From positions 2,022,079 to 2,086,078 of the forward strand of contig SJOL01009849.1 of NCBI GenBank assembly GCA_004794785.1: 64,000 bases of DNA, read 5' to 3'. The notes below the pieces were generated by a model. That model was given only the letters and a program-made list of their open reading frames with translations, was not told where the DNA came from and did no database searches. Origin of the DNA: Opisthorchis felineus. Taxonomy: Eukaryota > Platyhelminthes > Trematoda > Opisthorchiida > Opisthorchiidae. Shown in pieces: positions 13,701-28,500 of this stretch. Both the position numbers and the translations under genes were made by a program. Positions within the stretch are counted from its first letter, which is position 1; each line of letters starts with the position of its first letter.

Positions 13701-16199
13701 TTTGTTGCTCAACCGTACACAAAAGGAACTCTTGGTAGAGGAATTCGCCTGACTTTTCGAACAGACCGGTTTTGAAAAACAAACCGACGTCACGAAACAA
13801 ACCCTTAGCGAAATTATCAATAAGGATAAAATTGGGACGTTTTAGATGTTGCGTGGAGCGTATAAACATCAATCGGTACAATCATTCGGAGGAAGGCATG
13901 GATGTTTATCTGGGACACTAGGTCACGGTGCATCTCCAACTGAGATTCCATGAATGAAGTCATCGCGAGTGACAATTAAGTGTGTTCTTATCCGCTATTT
14001 TCATCGCTTCCCATTGGTAAAATTCTACAACCAGCTCTCATTTTAGCTAAGAATCCCTTTGGTGGCTATTCAGATCCTAATTTGACCATTTGGCTGTTTG
14101 CGGTACATAAGTGTCATGATATTCATTCCTACATGGTACCGACTTTTGGCTATCGTGATCAAATTTGCTTGAATCAGGAGTAAAATTTGCACCCTTCCGG
14201 AAAGAACTACATCTTTGGAGATAATCAACTTGTTCCGCTTGCCATAGCTGGTGTATACATTTGCAAGTGAAGCCTAATCCTCATGGGGCCAACTTGTTTT
14301 TACACAAGTGATTTGGCCACACAGTGCTAGTACGTTTGCAATAATAGACATCTCATGAATTCCAACAATAAAGCTTGGACATTTGCAGAAGAAAAGTTTG
14401 TTTTATTTCATATCATTAGTATCCACTTAAGGGCTTACCTCAGAGTACTGTGGCGTCAGATTTAATGCACCATTGTAATGGAAGCAGTCACTGTATTATG
14501 CTGGACAGTTTTTGTTTATTTCGAATGGTTGCTGTACTGAAGGTTATGTGGCTTGGTGAAGAGCACGAAGATTCACTTCAGAACATCATATACGACCTAT
14601 AAGTTTGAGTGGTTGACCGCGTTTTTCATTTTTAATAATATATTAATCGACCAAAAAAACGACACTTTGCCGACAAGTGCAGTGAACACACATGATCCAA
14701 AATTGACATTCATCCAATTAGTCTCGAGGTCGGAACTTGAACGAGAAGGCTTTCTTACACAGATCTAACGCACAACTACCTGCTCAGTGTACCGTATTAT
14801 TCATTCGCAGTGATTCGTCATTCCATTGTGGGTAAATCTCTCAGCATATTGTCACATACTTATATTTCTATCATAATTCCCCGTTCCACAGCAACCACGT
14901 TAGATTAGCTCACTTCAAAAATCTTCGGTCATTTACAAGATGCAAGTTTACAATTGCCGTTATTTGAAAAACGCAAAGCTTCCTATTCAACTGTTCTGTC
15001 CCACCACATGCTAGCATCCCGGCATCTTTCATGATTGTAATTGAATTCTGAGTTCGTGTAACGACAAGCTGAAGGAAAGATATATCATTCGCAATAACCC
15101 TTTGTAACATGGTGCTGAACCGTATTTTGTTAATCATTTGCTAGTTTTGAACGCGAAAATAAATGTCAAATTTACTGGCACTCCGCTTTTTGCAAAAAAA
15201 GCATAGGTTGCACCTGTAGTGGATTGTGAATTGTGGAGTGCAAACAGGGCTGGTAAGCTGTCGGTACACGTGATTCAGTGCCACACGGATAAGGTGTCTT
15301 AGGTAATGCCATTTGGTCTCCGTGATAATTTTATTTTACCGTAACACCAGCAGAAAATTTTGGTATTTTCTACACTTTTTGCTAGAAAAGAATACGTCAA
15401 TATCCGTTTGTTTTCCCGTGCGGACATGCAACAGAAGGCATTTAACTTACAGGCATCGATTTTGGGCCATAACTCAAGGTAACGAAGATATCACTAAAAA
15501 CATAATCACGAACAAGACAGTACAAACACTTTCACTCCACATCGACCAACGAGTCAAACAGGAAGTTAAAAAACAGAAGCAGTAATTTCAGTTTTTGGTT
15601 TGCTTTTCTTGTGGCATTTATTTTGAACTCTGCACCACACCCAACTGTGGCTCACACACCATGAGTGCAAAGTTCTTCGGTCGGTCTGTTTTTTATAGAA
15701 GACACAGCCTTGATCACCTTGATATCAGGACAAACCTTTCTGTAGGAACAAAGTCGCGCCCTCACTGAGACTGCACAGAAGACTTGAGCTGCGTGCAACC
15801 ATCTGTTTCGTCTTTCGAATGCGTAGATATCTACCGCTGAAGATATGGACACGAAATTCTAACAGAATCTGTCAAACTCACGTTTTGTTGTTTATTTGCT
15901 TCTGTCCGAAGATTTTCAGCCATATCAAAGAATAATTCTACAGGCACGGAGAAGTTACGACATAAAGTTTTATCACAGGTCTAAGGCCGTTCAGCCTAGG
16001 TTTCCCAAACGGATAAAAGGAAAGTGCCACGTTCAAAATTATTTTGAGATATCCATGTTTCCTAGATGAAATTTTCTTATGAATAGGAGTACTTATTCTC
16101 CTGCGTGATAATGGAAGGAAATCTGCTGTAGATAGCCCATAGGAGCTTGAAATTATGACATTATCGACTTCTCAAGATTACGCATAGCCGATGATAATT
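10731..16199. other. No gene recognised
   Basis: Short open frames only, the largest 103 codons at 13441-13752 (+). None resembles a known family. No repeat, microsatellite or RNA gene was seen. Confidence 0.45.
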
Positions 16200-16204
16200 T
16201 ATGT

Positions 16205-16400
16205 GGACAGTTATGGGATGGCTCAGTCGATAAGACGCAAACTTAGTAGCTGGCAGATCCGAGGTTGGAAGACAATCATGTTGTCTGGACTTCTCTTGTC
16301 TAGGCTTGAGCATCCAAGAAAAAAAGCCATCGTGCTGGCCTTCGACAGCGTGGTGGCTAGGTACCGAAAGGATGCCACATTTGAACGATTGTTATTTTCA
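16205..16400 (+). mobile_element. tRNA-headed SINE, copy A
   Basis: A pol III-type head is visible: a box-A-like TGGCTCAGTCG at 16219-16229 and a degenerate box-B position at 16259-16273 (CCGAGGTTGGAAGAC). The body then contains TCTTGTCTAGGCTTGAGC and ends with GTGGTGGCTAGGTACCGAAAGGATGCC. The tail aligns with the minus-strand copy at 50975-51145, which shares GGCTCAG in the head and GGCAGCTAGGCACCGAA near the end, at equivalent spacing. An 84-codon frame runs through it and gives a peptide (RLEHPRKKAIVLAF...) of a kind I recall as recurring false proteins in trematode annotations. It carries no product of its own and would depend on a LINE for movement. Confidence 0.7.
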
Positions 16401-18380
16401 TTTATAATGTATTACTCATTAACATTTGCCCCTTGGCTAAAGTAGCATCAAGATTTGTTGTTACAGAATAAGCATCGCTGTGGAGGTTTCATATTATAGG
16501 CCGAAATACATCGACTCTATTTTGCGGAATAACCCTTCAAAGGAATTGACGAATGCCAGCATAGAAGTTTTCAGAGTTTTAATTTTGTCAGCTAAGCCTA
16601 CCGCACCTGGGAAGTGTAACTAGTTGGCAAATAAGGCAACTGCGGAATTAGTAGTTTTAAAGTGATGGGGCTTATTCGTGAACATTGATTTATTTATTCT
16701 CTAATCCCATCCGGCAAAACAGAGAGCGTCTCATCCGTGGAACAGTTTCTTACGTCACAAAGCTGTTAGCAACCATAATAAGGCGCTTCAGGTCGCTTCA
16801 GTCTTATGGCCAAACGCTGTTGAGGAGAATTTTCTCTCCCCGATCTGTTTGCTGGCGCCTTTTCCAGAGCAAAATCACTGCATCTTACTTGCAAAGGTCT
16901 TTAAGTAAGTAGGGCGATGCTGTGGAAACTTTTTAAAAATGTACCACGCCGTTTCGGGTGGGACACAACAACATATTTGGGTTCCGTCGTTGGAAGTGAA
17001 CATCTGAACATGAATGTCTGAAATAAAACCTGGAAGTTACGCAATCTAGAATCAGGGATTTTCAGTTATCCTATGTAATAAACCGGAATTCGTCGATTAC
17101 CGCCTTTCTGGACTACTATGTCTAGAGTTGAATTCACACGTTTTATGTGACAGTTTTGATAGGTTAGTTGGAATCTGCAAGTAAAGGGAGCTTAATTTGC
17201 ACTTCAGTTCATTCTCCTACCTTAGCTGGTTTAATCGGCTGTAAATACTTTGTCTCCAATCGTGTACGACAGAAACTGCCGTTTGCCTTTCTACTACTGT
17301 AGCCAGAGTGATATGGCATCTAGGCTGTCCTTGCTTGTGTATGCATCCAGTGTTCTAGTAAACGTTGAAGTTTCCTTGATGAATACTTGTATACCGGCAA
17401 GGATGCCGGTTCGCATCACCATGGTGAGCCACTTGATTGCAAATAGCAGTAATATGATCAAATGCATTTCTGTCGATAACATACCGCCAAACCCCACCTG
17501 TTCAACGAATAAATGTTGAATTGCACTACTTTTGGTCTTGGTCATTAAGGGGCTTATGCACTTTTTACCTTTCGTATAGTAATTCCGAAGGTGCACTTAG
17601 AAAACGGTTAAAACAAGCGATATTGTAAGCCGGGTGAAAAGCATAGAAAAATTTAGCTGGTTTCGTGAGCATTATATTCCACATTTGGTTTGAGTGCGTA
17701 TTCGGTCATAACTACAACATCGGATTGAAAGAGGCCACGGATTAGCAGTTGAAATTCCAAAGAATACTGCTACACTGGCTGGTCCACAGAGACTAAATAG
17801 GAGCGGCTTGATAAGGCGCGGACATTATGCATACCATAATGAATCGAGTGACCTGATCTGGCCGCAGACCCATAGCCCGCCTCGGAAGAACCTTCAGGTA
17901 TCAGCTCTTTCCTCCCATGCAGCTCGCATTTTTGCAAATATTAACACAGTGGTTCTGCCTTACCTCGTAGCAGGAGCGGGTTGAGGAAGTTATTTTCAAG
18001 TAGTCCAATTGATCACCCCAGCCGTGCTGCACCTGAAGCGGTCATACAAAGTCAAAAAGCGTACAGTCCGGATCGAAGCAAAAAGCGCCTACTTTGTACA
18101 GATTAGCAGGAGACAGAACTATTTTCTACGGTGTGCTTCCTTGGCCTGACTCGTTTAGGCATAGCCAGTTATATTTTACTCCCTCAACTCACCAGCTTAA
18201 ATCTAATGTTCTCAAGCGAATTCCATCGTTGAACTAGCTGTGCCTCAGACAGTGAGTAGACTGGTGCGAGATGACCTGGAAATCACGCCGAAAACCAGTA
18301 AAAGGCAAAGAATAAAATCAATATACAACCCATCATCCTTTAGGATGGCACGGATAGAAAGCTTAAAGAGCCTTTGCGGA
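16401..18380. other. No gene recognised
   Basis: Open frames reach 100 codons (17294-17596, minus), antisense to an 89-codon frame on the plus strand. The minus-strand frame has a hydrophobic stretch (LIILLLFAIKW), but no family is recognised. Confidence 0.45.
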
Positions 18381-18383
18381 CGG

Positions 18384-18440
18384 AGAGGATAGCTCAGCAG
18401 GAGTTACAACCTAGTGAGGCGTTCGGGTTACAGAGTATAT
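18384..18440 (+). repeat. Weak tRNA/SINE-head-like fragment
   Basis: GGATAGCTCAGCAGG near 18388 is a good box A, and GGCGTTCGGGTTAC about 30 bases later could be a worn box B. No cloverleaf closes and no match to the body of the window's SINE follows. Chance remains possible. Confidence 0.25.
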
Positions 18441-21400
18441 CGTATTTACTTAAGTATCACATTTAGAGTTCATTGGATCCACATAAGTCGCCCTACTATT
18501 ATTTGATTGTTGTAGTATAACAACAGAGGAACCTGGACATCTATTCAATATTCATAACATAAAGTGGAAGTAACTGGAAATGTGTTATATATTCATAGAT
18601 TTACCTAAAGCCTCTAATGTATTTGCACTAGAACGATGTATCATCCAACCTCTAGACCGTTGGAAGTGCCGTCTTTCACGGACATTCCCGAACTTTTTCA
18701 CTCATTCCTCATGGTCCAGCTTTCTAAACGGTAACTAGCTTCAAAAGATTCCCCCAAAGATGCTTCTACTCGTTAGAATAGCAACCAGTGCGCATCCCAG
18801 TTCCATCCATGTAATATCCAAATATTTACTGTTTCGATTAAAAGATTGTGTGATGCTTGAACCTATCAAAACCTTTTTCCATCCACTCAGATAGTACGAT
18901 CGCCATGCTGGTTTACTGCTATACATTAGGTTTGGAATGCACATAAATGTTTAGGTATGCCAATTTTTTGTAGGCTGATGACAGGGCCAAATGTTGCGTC
19001 AACACAGTGCAGTTTTCTTACAGTTCAAGTTGGACAGAAATTACAACTGAAGGACTGTAAAAAGGTAGGCAGTTTATGTGCTCATTTCAGAATATTTTGA
19101 TTTCCCATCAGGTTTGTTGTATTAATGGATATTGCTTGAACGAAAGACTGCAAATGCGTAGTGAATACTTTGTTTTTTTCATCAGTATAAAAAGGCCAGT
19201 TCTTCGGGAGTTCGACGGTTATTTCGATGAAATGAGTACAAAACAGAATTACGTTGCATGAATGCGTCTGATTTATGAAATGAGAAAGACTAAAGTTACT
19301 GGAAAGTACCACTAGTGAAACACGTAGCACAATACATTGGCCCGGGGGTTTTTAACCGTTTTGTAACGTCTAGTTAGGCTCATTTGTGTGGCTGGTCATT
19401 AAGATTATATCCGCCAACACTGATGACGTTGATGGTCGAAATACTGGATATGAATGGCGTCTAGGGAGGACACTGTTTCACGAACAACCGGATAAAAAAT
19501 GATGCGGAACTCATGGAACATCCACAGATTTTCACAATGGCCCAGTAGTAACGTTCTATTCTAAGTTGGGGCAGCTGAAGCTGATTTCAAGTGTTAGCTA
19601 CTGGTCGGTGTGCTTCACAGGAAACTCCCTGGATATGGAATAATCCTGAGTTTGAAAAGCGCTCACAGAGATTAAGTAGACTGCCTGAATAAAAAAAATA
19701 ACGCTTTCGAATGGACTCTGCGGGGGTAACTGCGAATACGGAAGACAAACGCGTGAGAGCATGACCGCACTGGAACGGCGTCGAGTGTACAGTCTTAACT
19801 TACTGAAACACAAGACGGGCTGCATTGCACAGAAACACCAGTAAAGGCGAAAACAAGCGTACCATACTGGACTGCTCGCCAACGCGTAAATCCCTGATAA
19901 CGCGAACTACCTGCGCAGGGCTGGCTGAGTGCTGAATACATACACTAAACCCAATATGGATTATCATTCAGAAAACTACGAGCAAACACCTGCGTTACCT
20001 TTGGAAGCCATCATCCGACACTGGTTTGATGCACCTGTGATGAACACAATCTTCGGGACTCACGTAATTACGTTATCATCAACTATTTCTCTTTTATTAT
20101 AATACTACAATTCCGCAATAGATCGTCTGACGGAGCACGCACAACTCCTGTAGGGTTGTGATTGATTTAAAGGCAGTAAAACTGAATTCGCATGATCAGG
20201 TTTTTCTTCCCCTGTGAAGTGCCTGCAGGCATGTTCTCTTTCGGGACAAGGAAGAAATGCTATCGTATTTTAACGGTCAACGTGCCACAACTGAGAGCCT
20301 GGGAACAAAATTACTTCTGACCACACTCTTTTGTAAATGAGTCCTATTGCTCGGACAATATGCTGGTGCGTTGATGATTACGAGTCGCTTACGGATGGGT
20401 AGCTTATCGAAACGCACCGAATTTGCGTTTATGGACGCAGCCCGTCGCCCTCGTCCAGAACTAATCATAGCCGTGGTTTAACTTCAAAGCCCTTGCTTCC
20501 AAAGGTATGCAAAATCCACTTCTGTTACTCAAATCTGGTCACTCCCCGCATCCCTAACGCTTCTTATACCGCCAGTGTACTGATTGAGGTAACTTATGCG
20601 TCCATCTTCATATTTTATTTTTTATATAACTAGTACAGCTAGTTGTAAGTCTGGAGGAGGTGGGATTCCTTATAATTTTGCATTTCAACGGGGACGTTTC
20701 GTTCCACAACTAGGGAGCCAGTATTTGTGCTAGTTAAATCGGCTGCAAAATCAAACAAGATGCTCGTTTTTAGTCAAAGCCTTCGCTTCATGTGGAAGCT
20801 TGGGAAATAAATCGGTAAGTTACACGGCAGTTTGGCATCTAACCTCAGGCAGTATGTTTCGCAGACGGGTTACAAAGCGTTCAAGATGCAAAGCCAGTTC
20901 TCTATGCTTGTCTTCCAACTCGGGTCAACTCGGGGTCCAACTCGCCTAGCAGAGGATAAAAGTGGAGAAGTCCTAGGGGCGAGCAGTCTTCCGAGTGTTT
21001 TCCTCTATTCAGGGCAATGTTTATTCTGAATCAACTGTCCACTAATCGGAATATCTTGCTTACTGCTGGGGAATAGTCAAAAGATTTGTCCGAACGCTCA
21101 CCGACAAGTGCAGTGAGTGTGATCATCTGAATATAAGCAGCAACTGGTTCGAGTACACTTCCATTGTTCGCCACACAAACTGGACTATGAACGCGTGTTT
21201 CGGAGGACAACGGCCGAAAACTCATAACTGCAGGGCCAAAGTCCTGAATTCTCCGCTACCAAATGATGAGACGTACGAGAGAGGAAATCCCTGTTTCCGA
21301 TAAAACTGGAATGCTAAACATCGACTTTTTTGGTTTGTTGGATTTTGTGGCCTACAAGAAGGGAGTTACTATGTGTTTAAGGCTAGAATGAGGGTTAACT

Positions 21401-24400
21401 GCGCAATTCCCAACATCATATAATTTTATCCCTTTTTACTGTGTACTAAAAAATCCAAATCCGTAACTGAATATTAAAGGGCTGTCTAATCACTCTGAAT
21501 TTGCTTGGTTGAGAGGCGCTTAGGGTCGAATTCTTGGCCATCATACACAGGCTGAACAGCCACAAACTTATGCTTTCCCAGGTGTTTAAACGCATGCTGC
21601 CACTGGGCACGGACCGGATAAATTGAGCCCCAGATAAAAATTCAACTCATCAAATTACGCATACATAGTGCTAAAACCCTATAACCTAGCATTCATCTCT
21701 TGATTGAAGGCCTTGACATCCTCAGCAGTTGAACTTTGAGCAAGTTTAGTTTTCTGGGAAACGCTGTGTAATATCAGTGTTTCATTTGACCTTTGGGGAA
21801 CGTAAGAATAGCGCGACAGCGATTACTTGTTTGCATTCTGCATTTGCCGAAGCTAAAACGTTGCTCTGGAAATTGTCTTTCTTCCATTGTCTTTCTTTTC
21901 ATTATCAAAAGGACAGTAAAACTGTAATCCCCGTAAGAGTCTCGACTTCCCTTGGTCGTGTGTGATCACTTACGTTCACTACGATGATGATACGGCATGT
22001 TCGAGGTATTGATTTTGTGAACTGTATACTGAGTTTCCTTCGCTACTTACCTATATGTGTTTACTGGCTTGCCGGTCTTGAGTTGACGGACAACACATTT
22101 ATAGCTGTGCTTCGTTCGCTGATCCTCCTTTTCTCCCTAAAGAGCATAACTGACTTTCGTCACATGAAGTATTAAATAGGGCTGGCACTTAGGAAGTTTC
22201 TTGACTATGAAGAACTAAAAATCGGTGCTTGCCTAAAGCATCAATTTCTAGAGTGTGTATCAATAACGGAGCTAGTACAGTGGTCCACATTGGCCAACTG
22301 AGAGCACTAATAGAGTGCTCACTGAATCAGTCATAATTATTCGACAACGTTGTGTCACCGGATGAAAGAGTCAACAGATCGATGCGAATGCAAGAAATGT
22401 CGAGGCCGACGAATAGCAAAATCCTCAAAATTCAAACTCATCAAAAACTACCATAAGTATGTTTTTGCCTTACTAATCAAGAAAGAGGTTTAAAGGGTTT
22501 TAAATCATTTGATAGTTATTCTGAATTCATTCCGCGAACGCATCAGGGGCTGAATATGTTTATGTCACCTAGAATGATGGAAATCAGACTAGCAATTAGA
22601 AATTAGCCACCAGTTTTGACATTTACTGCCGAGTTCTTAAACCGCCAACGGAAGTGGTAGCAGGCACGGTGAGTGTGATTAGACAAAGATTAATCTCACT
22701 GCAACCATTTCCTAATAAAAAATAATATCCATCAAAATGCCGCTATGAAACTTTTTGTTGCGCTGCTTTTAAACGTAATCGATCAACTGTATGTTTTTTT
22801 GAAGTAGTGCTTACGAGAGCTACTTTTAGAACGCTGGAGAGCACGCTTTATGCACACCGGTGGGTGGCAGTATTGAGTACACATTACCTTTGTCTTTTCC
22901 ATGTTTTGTGTTTCTGAAAAACCATTTTTCCATCCCCAAAATGTACTGTTTTTCATATTTTCAAATCCTCACCGTGAGTTGACATTCTGTAGGTCGCATA
23001 TGTTTCTTGGGTTAACAGAAGCTTTATTATGCTGGTTAGTCTGTCTCTTTTTGATTTTCCTAGCGAAGCATTGAGGGCAAATGTTGCACAAGCTTAGTAA
23101 AGTGTTTTCACCATGAAAGCGTAACAAAATATATTGTTTTGGTGTAGTGGTCATAACTACATCTTGTAGAACAGGTAAAATTCCCTCTACGGATATTTTT
23201 AAAACGAATGATTTACGGTCTCCTGTTCAGCGAAAAAACAGTATAGGGTTTTTTTATTGATTTAGAAAATTTTTTCAGAATTCAGAGTGAACTGACATTA
23301 TTCCAACATTTTATATGCGCTATCATGTAGTAAATATTAAAGTTCTCAGACAAAATTCATCTTGAAGGTAGGTTTATAAGTATGGATAAAAGCAGTGACA
23401 TTTGGTGACGAGTAAACGTTGGTATACTGTTTATCGGTTGCTTGAAATATAAAATTATACCTATCAGCTTCTTTCGTATTGGGTTCGGTTTCCAGCATTC
23501 TGTTAGCGTTGCTAAAAAAATGATTACTTCAGATCCACAGACGCCTGCAAGGACTCTCCAACGATGGTAAATTTTGAGTTTCTAATGACTTTTTTTATGC
23601 CCAGCAAAAATTTTTGTTGTTTGGACAGTTACTCAGTAAGTGCGCGAGTAACATTCATACGTAATAATCAGGTATGAGTGTTTTTACATGCACAAAACAG
23701 CATTTCCCAAAGAAACTACTCAAGCGACCATATTTCTACCATTTAAGTTGGACGATAGTGCAAGAGCTAAACAGCTGTGTGTACATTACTTTTTTTAAAA
23801 CTACTGCAAGTATACTTTCAAAAGAAATCTGCAAAATTGACAGGCCGTGAGGAGTGCTACTGGAATCTGCCACTAGAGTCTCCGCAGAAATGAATCTGTG
23901 CCAATCCCGAACAAAGGGTGGTTCAAGCTCCTTTTAACTCTGCCGTGACTGTCCTTCGTGGGTTAAGCAAACATTCCCTCATGATTAAGTGGTTCTTCCT
24001 GCTTCTTAGGCGGAATTCCGTAAAACGCGGGTAGTCGTGATCTGTACATTTTGGCAGTTAGTGAGCTTTCACATGAAAGCTTATGTACATATCGCACGGC
24101 GGGTGATCTACCGGCTGGGGACTTGCGTCCAAATACATCGTATGCCACTGCAGTAGACTACCAACAATGTTTTTCACTCTACAGCGTGTTCTCAAAAGTG
24201 TGGAGGGGGTTGTTTGCTCATGACGTTCTTATTCATGTTGACAGTCTGTGCGCATTCCTGTGTTATTAACCGTGAGCCCGAAGGTGGTCCCACGGCCTTA
24301 ATCAGTCAACGACAGGCTTCTTTAACATACAACGTCTTGCAATATAAACAATTTTCATCACATACTGACTTCAATTACAGTCGGTTCTAGCCAGTATTAT

Positions 24401-25149
24401 TGGTGCCACAAGAAGAAGAGTGGCATATCCAGTATAATTCCTATTATCTCCTATTATCTGACTGCCCTAAACCTTCATGATCTACCGTAATCCCCCTGTT
24501 TTAACGCAAGATGTCCTCTATATATCTTGATTGTTAAGTTTACACGGTGGTGTTATCGTTTGTCTTCCTCTTTCAGCAGACGTACGTGTCGTTGTCGTCA
24601 AGAAGCTGTCACATCCGGCGCCCATTGGTTATTTTCGCGACATCTACTCTCAAAACCTCAAATGACACTCTTACTGAAAGCCTTCAGTTTGCAGGTTATC
24701 CAATTTATTCTAGTGGGAAAGCAAACACGTGCCTGCGGGTCACTTGTCTGCTCGTACCCAACTACCACATCCGATTAGCTTTTAACTAGCATCTCACCTT
24801 GAACCTCACCCCTCTGGTAGTGCCAGGCTTCACAAATGTCTTGAATATATGAGGTTTCCATGACATTTCTTACAAAGTATGTGGGCAACTAGCGCCTGTC
24901 AGACAAACCAGCGGTTAATATGCAAGTTGTCAGGAAGCTGCCAGTAACTTCCTCCGAAATCGGACAGTCTACATTTCTGGGTGATGGATAATTCCAGAAA
25001 AACTTAAGTTGCAAAAAGTGCTTATTTTCCCTGGTTGCTCCTCTTGGGTATTACATAACAGGTTTATATGATATTAGAAATCACATGAAAAGATTATATG
25101 TAAATTACGTTACATACTTTTTTAAAAAAAATCAAAAGGTAGTGAAAGG
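18441..25149. other. No gene recognised
   Basis: Plain sequence with frames of at most 94 codons (19598-19882, minus). Minor local duplications are visible: CAACTCGGG three times at 20916-20945, CATTGTCTTTCTT-like units at 21880-21900, and CTATTATCTC twice at 24438-24460. None suggests a gene or element. Confidence 0.45.
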
Positions 25150-25560
25150 GTTGGGAGGTACATGGGTCTGTCGGGCACAGAATCAAATGGGTGACGTCTG
25201 TGTCTGGGGAAATTTTCCACAGGTCTGCTCAAGTTCGGCGATTGCACAAGTTTCTTTGGACTCCCAGGGGGTTACGCAGCTGGATTCCAATAGCCTGTGC
25301 GGTCGATAATAGTCTGGATCGTACTGGCTTGGTTGGTTCAGAGGTACGTGGTATATGCCATCTTCGGTGTGCTTTTTATCAATGGAGTGACTGTTTTTGG
25401 CAAGATGTGACAAAATATCACTTGAGCTCGGTCTGCTTCAGCCGCCGTTAAGGGACCTGGTGTAGTTTTTTCGTAATAAGTTCCACAAAGTCTTGCCTTA
25501 GGACCAAAGTATAATGTTCGGCGCGAGCATACAAACATTACACATAAAAGCTGGTGGCAG
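25150..25560. repeat. G+C-richer block, possible old repeat
   Basis: A block distinctly richer in G+C than its flanks, with overlapping open frames of 66-86 codons on both strands at once. Such multi-frame openness is typical of recently inserted or compositionally shifted DNA rather than of a gene. At its 3' end, AATGTT and AACATT form short inverted arms around 25517-25543. No protein motif was recognised. Confidence 0.3.
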
Positions 25561-28500
25561 TTTTTCCTCTTGTAATTAGTTTAGCAACCAAAACACTGTT
25601 GAATGGTACCCTTAATTATACGCGCTCTTCCCAAACGAACATTGCTTATTTCTGTGCTCCGAAGATGCAAAAGAACCGTTTGGGACATCCGATCTGCAAA
25701 AAATATAAGTCAGAATAACTTTAGTTCGTCTTGCAAATAATTGGATGAAGATACATTAATTGCCCTATGATTCATGCGATTAACCAGGGTAAGCATATGT
25801 TACAAATGAACAAACATATTAAAGGGAATATATTGGTCTGTCCAGGTTTACTTTCAGGGGACTGTGCGCTCTATGGTTAGTTGGCCTTCTTTTAAATATT
25901 GATACCACGGCTCGACAGTATGCTTGCTATTAGTATGAACCTAGCTGAAACTGTTCTGCACGTATGTTTTGCTCACAGTTTTGTCGAAAATCTCGAATAC
26001 ATCGTCCACGTAGGGACAGTATAGTGTAAACTGCTTAATAAGTTCGCTTCGTTTTTGATTTCATTGTTGTGCTCATGAGCACATTTTTCAAAATCAAAAC
26101 AAAGGAAGACCCCATTGCAACCCCGGCCTTCTGCTGATAAGCTTAATTACAAAAGTGAACCGAACATTGTAGGCAGAATGCAGTGATAACTCTCTATTTC
26201 CCGAGGCTGGAATTCCAATATCTTTGCTATTATACTCAGTCAAGTCACTAGCGTAGCCTATTATTCCCTTGAGTGGTAACCCGTTAAAAATGATGCGACG
26301 TCCAAGTGGCACATAGGCCTTCAGGTTTCCAGCCTGATCGACGAAATCAAAAATACCCCTTGGGTTATGCATCGACAAGTCTGTCCTGACTGATTCTAAT
26401 ATTTTGACGAGCTACTGAGCCAAAACACGATAAGGAAAACTAGACATCGAGGCTAAGTCTGAGGGGTAGGTTCGGTTTATTCACTTTTGGATGACCATAC
26501 ATCCGAGAGATTGTTCTACCGGTAATAAAAACGCGCCTAACCCTACTGACATCAACGCTTCCTTATTGTTTAAGGCGTCGTTATACTTTGGATGTTCCTT
26601 GTCTTTTAAGCGCATCTTGACTTTCTCGGTTTTCATTTTCTTAAATTTAGATTCACCTGATTGGATGGTAAACATCTCATAAATGTAGCTAGATTTATCC
26701 TCCAAGACGATTCCCGCAATCTTATCTGTTTTAAAGAGTTGTACTTGGTGGTTTTTGCTCGAACTGTTCTATATATTTGAAGTGATTCTTTGTCAAAATT
26801 TGTTTATGTATGTGCTAGTAGCGGAGGTGTTCAAAACACATGCTGATAACTCTGGCTTCAGTTGTTCTACACTTAACTCCGCGTAAGTTATTAGTCTGAA
26901 TGGCTGATCATGTAAACTTTCTTACTGGGCGTCAACCTCAACCTGACTAACCTTGCAATCAGGACAAAAATTCAGGCATGGTTATAGCGCCTCAAAATAT
27001 GTGGTGTTCGGCGTTAATTGTGCAAGTATCTTTCTGAATCAGTCGGAAACTTCGCGCACAGTGTCACAGGATTGAGCTCCTTCTCCCTCGCATCACATTG
27101 CTTGGCAACAATGAATCAGAATTGTGCACTGAAAGCCAAACTTTCGGATAGTGATGACTCCCTGACGCACCCACCCCAGGTATTCAGCTGGCCTGCGAAA
27201 AATTGTCTTGCAAATTTGTCTGACAGTGACGTGATTCAATTGATTCCACGATTCACTCAGTCTGATACCTCCGATTTCACCAATTTCTTTTTTTAAAGTG
27301 AATATAATCCTGATTTTTACATAACTTTTGCGCGTGGTTTCTTTGTATAGATTTTGACGTGTTTGCCAGAAGGATCATTCTCGGGAAACAAGCATGATTC
27401 ACCATCTTCGCTCTTCCCCACATCCGCGATTATTATTAGTTACCGTCGATGTTATACACTTCATGCGATAGAATATCACAGGTATAAGAGGGAACAACAA
27501 CAAAGTGTATCCACCTACAACACAAGAGAACTGTAATATATCGAAATGAATGACCGCGTTCAGTTCTGACCACAATACAAATAAGCCATGAACTGAGTGT
27601 ATCAGTTCCAAATTTCCTATTTGTTCGTGTAATTCGGCTGGGGGGGTTACAAGGTGTTTTGAATTAATGACAAGGCCTTCAGAGCAAACCACAGCGCTCT
27701 AGGGCGTGGTGTTATAATCCGAGAGCTTTGGCTACCATAGAAAACCTTTGACGAGGTTTTTCAACCATCAAGTTGTAAAAGCTCATGATGAAGTTAACCC
27801 ATACCAGCTGAAACATTCCACCTGATGTGAAAACTGTCGAAAATCCCGATTACCTTCGGTCAAGATCGCCCAAATTATTTCCCAGCACTTCACAGGATAC
27901 TAAAAATGATAAATTAATTGCCCCTATCTCGGTAAGAACTAATTCACGCGAAGATCTGCATGACAACTTATGAAATGTTTTTAAAGTTTTCTCCGCGAAG
28001 TCGTCCGGAACGCTTTGGAACTGACTAAGATTAGCAAAATTAATGCCGGCACACTACAAACACAACGTCTTTTACAATCGGTTTTCACTTTTAGCCGCTG
28101 TGTGGGTATATACGATTCTAGCAAGATTTGTTTATGGGCTCATCCTCGGTCTTGACTATTATTTAAACGGACAGTACAATACAATGACTGCGCCTACATG
28201 CCGATCTGTCAAGGTTGTATTAACAACACAAGTCTGTTGCAACTGTTCTTGTGTGAAAGGGCTGCCTGATCCACATACTGGGGTAAATATACCGTAACCG
28301 TCTAAATCAGTTGCATGTGCGACTAAAATTCAAGAAAGTATGCAGTGAAAATACAAGGAGGCAAATAAATACTAGAAATAATTCCGGTTGTTCATGCGCA
28401 GCGCGCATTCGAACAGTAAAAATTTATTCTGCAAATGTCACAACCTACAAGCCCTACTTCCGAAGCAGATTTCCTAGAAATCTGGATGTGAAAACAATAT

